NCBI RefSeq assembly: GCF_003024235.1
Contig: NZ_KZ679092.1
Span: 1-64,000, forward strand
Length of the DNA stretch: 64,000 nucleotides
Direction of reading: 5' to 3'
Source of the DNA: Arenimonas caeni
GTDB taxonomy: Bacteria; Pseudomonadota; Gammaproteobacteria; Xanthomonadales; Xanthomonadaceae
Of this stretch, positions 59,617 to 64,000 are shown in pieces. Below the pieces are notes generated by a model. That model was not told where the DNA came from. It made no database searches and saw nothing but the letters and a program-made list of their open reading frames with translations. Each line of letters begins with the position of its first letter. Position 1 is the stretch's first letter. The position numbers were made by a program, and so were the translations under genes.

Positions 59617-61100
59617 GCCACCACGACCTGCGCGGCTTCCTCGACGCCCTGTCCGCCCGCGACCAGCTGCGCCACGTGGACGCGCCGGTCGATCCCGAAC
59701 TCGAGAGCACGGCCCTGTGCCGGCTCGCGCTCGAGCGCGGCGGCCCGGCCCTGCTGATGCGCAACCCGGTCGGATCCAGGCATGCGCTGCTGGGCAACCT
59801 GTTCGGCCACCGCGACCGCATCGAGCGGGCGCTGGACGGCCGGCCGCTGGCCTCGCTGCGCGAACTGGGCGAACTGCTGGCCTCGATCAAGGAGCCGCGC
59901 TGGCCCTCGAACCTGCGCCAGGCCCTGTCGACCTGGCCCGAGCTGGCGCAGCTGGCCCACGTCGCGCCCAAGGCCACGCCCGACGCCGCATTCAACGAGA
60001 TCGTGCTCGAGGGCGACGACATCGACCTCGGCGCGCTGCCGATCCAGCGCTGCTGGCCGGGCGATGCCGGCCGGCTCATCACCTTCGGCCTCGTGGTCAC
60101 GCGCGGCACCCGCCAGCCGCGCCAGAACGTGGCCATCTACCGGCAGCAGCTGATCGACCGCAACCGCGTGATCATGCGCTGGCTGCCGCACCGCGGCGGC
60201 GCGCTGGACTTCGCCGACTTCCGGGCGGCGAACCCGGGCAAGCCCTTCCCGGTGCTGGTGGCGATCGGCGCCGATCCGGCGACGATGCTGGCTGCGGTGG
60301 CGCCGGTGCCCGACACGCTGTCGGAATACGAATTCGCCGGCCTGCTGCGCGGCGCCCGCACCCGGGTCTGGCACAGCGCGCTGACCGGCCTGGACGCCCC
60401 GGCCGGGGCGGAGATCGTGCTCGAGGGCTTCATCGAGCCCGGCGACACCGCGCTCGAAGGGCCGTTCGGCGACCACACCGGCTACTACAATGCCCAGGGC
60501 GAGTTCCCGGTGTTCACCGTCAAACGGCTGCGCATGCGCCGCGACGCGATCTACCACGGCAGCTACATGGGGCGCGCGCCGGGCGACGAACCCTCGGTGC
60601 TCAGTTCGGCGCTCAACGACGTGTTCGTGCCGATCCTGCGCAAGGTGTTCCCGGAGGTGGTGGACTTCTACCTGCCGCCGGAGGCCTGCTCCTACCGCAT
60701 CGCGGTGGTGTCGATCCGCAAGCAGTACCCGGGCCACGCGCGCCGGATGATGATGGGCGTGTGGTCCTACCTGCGCCAGTTCACCTACACCAAGTTCGTC
60801 ATCGTCACCGATGACGACATCGACGTACGGGACTGGTCGCAGGTGCTGTGGGCGCTGTCGACGCGCGTGGACCCGGCGCGCGACAGCCTGCTGGTCGAGA
60901 ACACGCCTATCGACTACCTCGACTTCTCCAGCCCCGTGCCCAACCTGGGCTCGAAGCTGGGCCTCGACGCCACCCGCAAGTTGCCGGCGGAAACCAGCCG
61001 GCCATGGAGCGAGCCGATCGTGCCCGATCCTGTGGTGGAGCGGCGCGTTCAGTCGCTCTGGGATTCGCTCCAGGCCGGGTCGTCGAACAGCCGCGGGTAG
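59613..61100 (+). CDS. ubiD: 4-hydroxy-3-polyprenylbenzoate decarboxylase
   Basis: 495 residues, close to E. coli UbiD (497). Conserved blocks include AGLLRGARTRVW, EGPFGDHTGYYN, DFYLPPEACSYRIAVVSIRK and VENTPIDYLDFSSPVPNLG. It decarboxylates the ring precursor of ubiquinone using prenylated FMN made by UbiX. Placement in an FNR-box operon next to ubiUV fits anaerobic ubiquinone synthesis. Its last 52 bp overlap the convergent gene. Confidence 0.95.
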   Translation: MSHHDLRGFLDALSARDQLRHVDAPVDPELESTALCRLALERGGPALLMRNPVGSRHALLGNLFGHRDRIERALDGRPLASLRELGELLASIKEPRWPSNLRQALSTWPELAQLAHVAPKATPDAAFNEIVLEGDDIDLGALPIQRCWPGDAGRLITFGLVVTRGTRQPRQNVAIYRQQLIDRNRVIMRWLPHRGGALDFADFRAANPGKPFPVLVAIGADPATMLAAVAPVPDTLSEYEFAGLLRGARTRVWHSALTGLDAPAGAEIVLEGFIEPGDTALEGPFGDHTGYYNAQGEFPVFTVKRLRMRRDAIYHGSYMGRAPGDEPSVLSSALNDVFVPILRKVFPEVVDFYLPPEACSYRIAVVSIRKQYPGHARRMMMGVWSYLRQFTYTKFVIVTDDDIDVRDWSQVLWALSTRVDPARDSLLVENTPIDYLDFSSPVPNLGSKLGLDATRKLPAETSRPWSEPIVPDPVVERRVQSLWDSLQAGSSNSRG

Positions 61101-61582
61101 TCCGCGAGCACCTGCTCGAGCGTCGCCAGCGCGTCGGCATCGAAGCCATTTTCACGCAGGGTCGTCGCTGCGCCGAGCACGCGCGCCAGCAGCGGGTGGA
61201 GGGCCGCGTCGGGCTCGGGCTCGAGCTTGCACTGGGCGAACATCGCGTCCACGGCCGACTGCAGCTCGGCGGCGATATTGTCCACCTGCGCCTGGTCGAG
61301 ATGGCCGTGGTCGCCGTGTGACAGCGCCGCGGTCGCCGCACGCACGCGCTGCATGCCTTCGCTGAGCGGCTGGTCGGGGCTCCAGCGCTGCGCCGGGTAT
61401 TGAATGGCGCCGGCGTGGGCATCGTGGCCCGCATGGCTGTCCTGCGCCGCGTGGGCGTCGTGGCCGGCGTGGCTGTCCTGCGCCTCGTGGGCGTCATGGC
61501 CGGTATGGCCGGCGTCCTGCGCCATGGCCGGCAGGGCCAGGGCCAGGCCCAGAAGCAGGCCAGGGGTGCAAATGCGTTTCAT
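61049..61582 (-). CDS. DnrO-like His-rich periplasmic protein
   Basis: 177 residues from ATG 61582. Signal peptide (about 1-22, ending PAMA-QDA), then three near-identical 11-residue units of the form HDAHxAQDSHAG, giving about ten histidines, and a helical domain (QRWSPDQPLSEGMQRVRAA, a single Cys in FAQCKLEPEPDAALH). The C-terminal domain resembles proteins called DnrO in denitrifying Xanthomonadales. Metal binding, probably copper or zinc, is likely from the repeats. The gene is convergent with ubiD, overlapping it by 52 bp, and divergent from ubiU. Confidence 0.7.
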   Translation of the reverse strand: MKRICTPGLLLGLALALPAMAQDAGHTGHDAHEAQDSHAGHDAHAAQDSHAGHDAHAGAIQYPAQRWSPDQPLSEGMQRVRAATAALSHGDHGHLDQAQVDNIAAELQSAVDAMFAQCKLEPEPDAALHPLLARVLGAATTLRENGFDADALATLEQVLADYPRLFDDPAWSESQSD

Positions 61583-61647
61583 CGCGTACTCCGGTTCGAC
61601 GGCGCGGGGCCGGTGACCCATGGTCGCCGCACCGAACGGCCGGCGAA

Positions 61648-61661
61648 CTGACCCAGGTCAA
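61648..61661 (+). promoter_or_regulatory. Anr/Dnr (FNR-type) box upstream of ubiUV
   Basis: CTGAC-CCAG-GTCAA matches TTGAC-N4-GTCAA at nine of ten positions. The centre is 63 nt before the ubiU ATG and 72 nt before the divergent DnrO-like gene, so one box may serve both. Confidence 0.65.
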
Positions 61662-61717
61662 TGACGGGCCGACGCGCGGCCGCCAGCATGTGACGCACTT
61701 CCCGCAAGGAGAGCGTG

Positions 61718-62716
61718 ATGCAACTGGTCTGCCCCGCCGGCAACCTGCCGGCCCTGCGCGCGGCAATCGACGCCGGCGCCGACGCCGTCTACGCCGGTTT
61801 CCGCGACCAGACCAACGCCCGCGCCTTCCCCGGGCTCAACTTCGACGAGGCCGAGCTGCGCGCCGGCATCGCCTACGCGCACGAGCGCGGCCGCAAGGTC
61901 TACCTGGCCCTGAACACCTATCCGGAAACGTCGCGCCTGCGCGCCTGGCAGGCCGCGGTGGACCATGCCGCGGAACTGGGCTGCGACGCCATCATCGCCG
62001 CCGAAATGGCCGTGCTCGACCACGCCATGCGCGAGCATCCCGGGCTGGCCCGGCACCTGTCGGTGCAGGGGTCGGCCACCAGCGCGCCGGCGCTTCGCTA
62101 CATGCACGATCGCTTCGGCATCAGCCGCGCGGTGCTGCCGCGGGTGCTTTCGCTGCAGCAGGTCGAGCGCCTGTGCGAGCGCTCGCCGGTGCCGCTGGAG
62201 GTGTTCGCCTTCGGCAGCCTGTGCATCATGGTCGAAGGCCGCTGCCAGCTCTCAAGCTATGTCACCGGCGCCTCGCCCAACCGCCACGGCGTCTGCTCGC
62301 CGGCGCGCTTCGTGCGCTGGGAGGAACACGGCGACGGCCAGCGCGCCGTGCGCCTGAACGGCCTGCTGATGGATCGCTACGCACCGGGCGAGCCGGCCGC
62401 CTACCCGACGGTCTGCAAGGGCCGCTTCGACGTGGGCGGCGAAACCTTCCACGCGCTCGAGGAGCCGACCAGCCTCAACACCCTCGAACTGCTGCCGCAG
62501 CTGGCGGAGGCCGGCGTGGCGGCGCTGAAGATCGAGGGCCGCCAGCGCGGCGTGGCCTACGTGAGCTCGGTGACGCGTACCTGGCGCGAGGCCATCGACC
62601 GCCACCGTGCCGACGCAGCCGGCTGGCAGGCCCGCCCCGAGTGGCAGAAGGCGCTTTCGGCCCACGCCGAAGGCCACCAGACCACGCTCGGCCCCTACCA
62701 CCGCGCCTGGCACTGA
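61718..62716 (+). CDS. ubiU: Oxygen-independent ubiquinone hydroxylation protein UbiU
   Basis: 332 residues of peptidase family U32. The [4Fe-4S] cysteines C169, C176, C193 and C233 (GSLCIMVEGRC, GVCSPAR, TVCKGR) match E. coli UbiU (169, 176, 193, 232). UbiU and UbiV form a complex required for hydroxylation of the quinone ring without O2. The ATG at 61718 has aaggagag upstream, a better start than a GTG one codon earlier. Four nt separate it from ubiV. Confidence 0.95.
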   Translation: MQLVCPAGNLPALRAAIDAGADAVYAGFRDQTNARAFPGLNFDEAELRAGIAYAHERGRKVYLALNTYPETSRLRAWQAAVDHAAELGCDAIIAAEMAVLDHAMREHPGLARHLSVQGSATSAPALRYMHDRFGISRAVLPRVLSLQQVERLCERSPVPLEVFAFGSLCIMVEGRCQLSSYVTGASPNRHGVCSPARFVRWEEHGDGQRAVRLNGLLMDRYAPGEPAAYPTVCKGRFDVGGETFHALEEPTSLNTLELLPQLAEAGVAALKIEGRQRGVAYVSSVTRTWREAIDRHRADAAGWQARPEWQKALSAHAEGHQTTLGPYHRAWH

Positions 62717-62720
62717 CCGC

Positions 62721-63632
62721 ATGAAACTCAGCCTCGGACCGCTGCAATACTTCTGGCCGCGCGAGCGCACGCTCGCCTTCTACCGCGAGGCGGCCGGCTG
62801 GCCGGTCGACGTGGTCTACCTGGGCGAAACGGTGTGCAGCAAGCGCCGCGAACTGGGCACGCGCGACTGGATCGCGCTGGCCGGGGAGCTGGCCACGGCC
62901 GGCAAGGAAGTGGTGCTTTCCAGCCTGGCGCTGGTGGAGGCCGAATCCGAGCTCAACGCGGTGCAGCGCATGCTCGAGCACGGTGGCTTCCTCGTCGAAG
63001 CCAACGACCTGACCGCGGTGCAGCTATGCCGCGAGGCGGGCGCCGGCTTCGTGGCCGGGCCAAGCCTGAACATCTACAACCACCGCGCGCTGGCGATGCT
63101 GGCCGAAGACGGGCTGCGGCGCTGGGTGCCCGGCGTCGAGCAGGGCCTGCGGCAGATCGACGAGCTGCTGGCGGCGCACGCGGCGGAAGGACTGCCGGCG
63201 CCCGAGGTGGAGGTGATCGCCTGGGGACGCCTGCCGCTGTCGTACTCGGCCCGCTGCTTCACGGCCCGCGCCTTCGACGTGCCCAAGGACGCCTGCGGCT
63301 TCCGCTGCATCGAACATCCGGACGGCCTGCCGCTGGCCACGCGCGAGGGCACGCCCTTCCTGCGCATCAACGGCATCCAGATCCAGGGTGAAGAAATCAC
63401 CGACCTTGGCCCGGAACTCCCGGCCCTGCGCGAACTCGGCGTCGGCCTGCTGCGGCTCTACCCGCAGCACGAAGGCATGCGCGAGATCGTCGAACACTTC
63501 GACCTCGCCCGCCACTCCACCCTTCCTCCGCCCCGCCTCGGCGCCGTCAACGGCTACTGGCACGAACACCCCGGCAAACCCGGCCTCCCCGACGCCCCCA
63601 CCCCACCCGCGCCTGCCCACCCCACGCCGTAG
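62721..63632 (+). CDS. ubiV: Oxygen-independent ubiquinone hydroxylation protein UbiV
   Basis: 303 residues, U32 family. Cluster cysteines C39 (ETVCSKRRE), C179 (SARCFTAR), C192 and C196 (DACGFRC) match E. coli UbiV. Partner of UbiU. The last few residues are proline-rich and the TAG stop is part of a GTAG palindrome, so the C-terminus was probably reshaped by the repeat. UbiT, the third partner, is not in the window. Confidence 0.95.
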   Translation: MKLSLGPLQYFWPRERTLAFYREAAGWPVDVVYLGETVCSKRRELGTRDWIALAGELATAGKEVVLSSLALVEAESELNAVQRMLEHGGFLVEANDLTAVQLCREAGAGFVAGPSLNIYNHRALAMLAEDGLRRWVPGVEQGLRQIDELLAAHAAEGLPAPEVEVIAWGRLPLSYSARCFTARAFDVPKDACGFRCIEHPDGLPLATREGTPFLRINGIQIQGEEITDLGPELPALRELGVGLLRLYPQHEGMREIVEHFDLARHSTLPPPRLGAVNGYWHEHPGKPGLPDAPTPPAPAHPTP

Positions 63633-63656
63633 GAGCGCCCTCAGGCGCTCCTACGG
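63627..63656. repeat. GTAG-type REP palindrome copy 3
   Basis: CCGTAGGAGCGCC-CTCA-GGCGCTCCTACGG is a 13-bp perfect inverted repeat with a 4-nt loop, between the convergent ubiV and fabB genes. It contains the ubiV stop codon and may act as a terminator for one or both genes. Confidence 0.85.
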
Positions 63657-63664
63657 GAAAGCGG

Positions 63665-64000
63665 TCAGGCGGGGGTGCCGAAGACGAGGCAGGCGTTGGT
63701 GCCGCCGAAGCCGAAGCTGTTGGACATCACCGTGCGAAGCGTGGCGTCGCGGCTCTCGCGCAGGATCGGGAAATCGGCCGCCTGAGGGTCGAGGTTGGCG
63801 ACGTGGGCCGAGCCGGCCATGAAACCGTCGCGCATCATCAGCAGGCTGTAGATCGCCTCGTGCACGCTGGCGGCGCCGAGCGAGTGGCCCGACAGTGCCT
63901 TGGTGGACGAGATCGGCGGCATCGCCTCGCCGAAGGCCTCGCGGACCGCACGCAGCTCGATGATGTCGCCCAGCGGCGTCGACGTGCCGTGGGTATTGAG
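63665..64000 (-). CDS. fabB: Beta-ketoacyl-ACP synthase I, C-terminal part (partial)
   Basis: The last 111 residues of a condensing enzyme whose start is beyond the right edge. Catalytic His 1 is in [11 protein letters not shown], followed by [20 protein letters not shown] (His 2 in GHS) and [12 protein letters not shown]. The pattern and the C-terminal VFGTPA match FabB (KAS I) rather than FabF. It elongates acyl-ACP in fatty acid synthesis and is needed for unsaturated fatty acids. The ATG at 63922 is internal, not the start. Confidence 0.9.
   Translation of the reverse strand, partial: LNTHGTSTPLGDIIELRAVREAFGEAMPPISSTKALSGHSLGAASVHEAIYSLLMMRDGFMAGSAHVANLDPQAADFPILRESRDATLRTVMSNSFGFGGTNACLVFGTPA

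Overview
This is a GC-rich chromosomal segment from a gammaproteobacterium, most likely of the family Xanthomonadaceae (Lysobacteraceae). The order thrS-infC-rpmI-rplT-pheS-pheT-ihfA-merR, a fimT-pilV-W-X-Y1-pilE minor pilin operon, an Oar-like TonB-dependent receptor and GTAG-type short palindromes all fit that family. The sequence does not allow a genus call. Quinol nitric oxide reductase, NnrS, oxygen-independent HemN, an FNR/Anr regulator and UbiU/UbiV show that it can live without oxygen and handle nitric oxide.

Layout. 1-2750 is the right end of an island of visibly lower GC. It carries an IS3-family element cut by the window edge, a toxin-antitoxin pair and two unknown genes, and it ends in a 44-nt copy of the 3' end of tRNA-Phe, the expected scar of a tRNA-targeting integrase. 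2834-7733 holds a PhyH-type dioxygenase, an unknown gene, a lipocalin, a lipoprotein, an acyl-CoA dehydrogenase and a CPBP protease. 7802-15737 (minus) is the translation block: tRNA-Pro, merR-ihfA-pheT-pheS-rplT-rpmI-infC-thrS and tRNA-Val. 15815-28177 holds uvrB, tRNA-Asn, the type IV pilus tip/minor pilin operon, a LytS/AlgZ-like kinase with no adjacent regulator, and ppnN. 28312-40513 holds the TonB receptor, marC-SDR-grxD, sodB with an ABC ATPase, purEK, nadC, an FHA protein and sspAB. 40666-43245 is the cytochrome bc1 complex. 43380-50229 holds a lytic transglycosylase, miaB-phoH-ybeY-corC, a DUF4105 protein and corA. 50265-63632 is an anaerobic block; fabB begins at the right edge.

The anaerobic block works as a unit. 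hemN and anr are co-directional and 19 nt apart. Four dyads of the form TTGAC-N4-GTCAA, the site bound by Anr/Dnr/FNR proteins, lie in front of hemN-anr, norB, nnrS and ubiUV. The nnrS unit is a tightly packed five-gene operon (nnrS, SirB2-like, a group II PLP decarboxylase, a Cds1-like PLP enzyme, ubiD). Together these predict a hypoxia/NO regulon joining NO reduction, haem synthesis, oxygen-independent ubiquinone synthesis and two PLP enzymes with no obvious role there.

The most striking regulatory feature is upstream of thrS. A promoter is followed by a seven-codon leader peptide with three consecutive Thr codons, then mutually exclusive antiterminator and intrinsic terminator stems: a classical ribosome-mediated attenuator on a threonyl-tRNA synthetase gene. 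Other points of note are a probable AUA start for infC, a perfect 2 x 41-bp palindrome at the end of the ABC ATPase gene, and three genes whose stop codon lies inside a dispersed palindrome.
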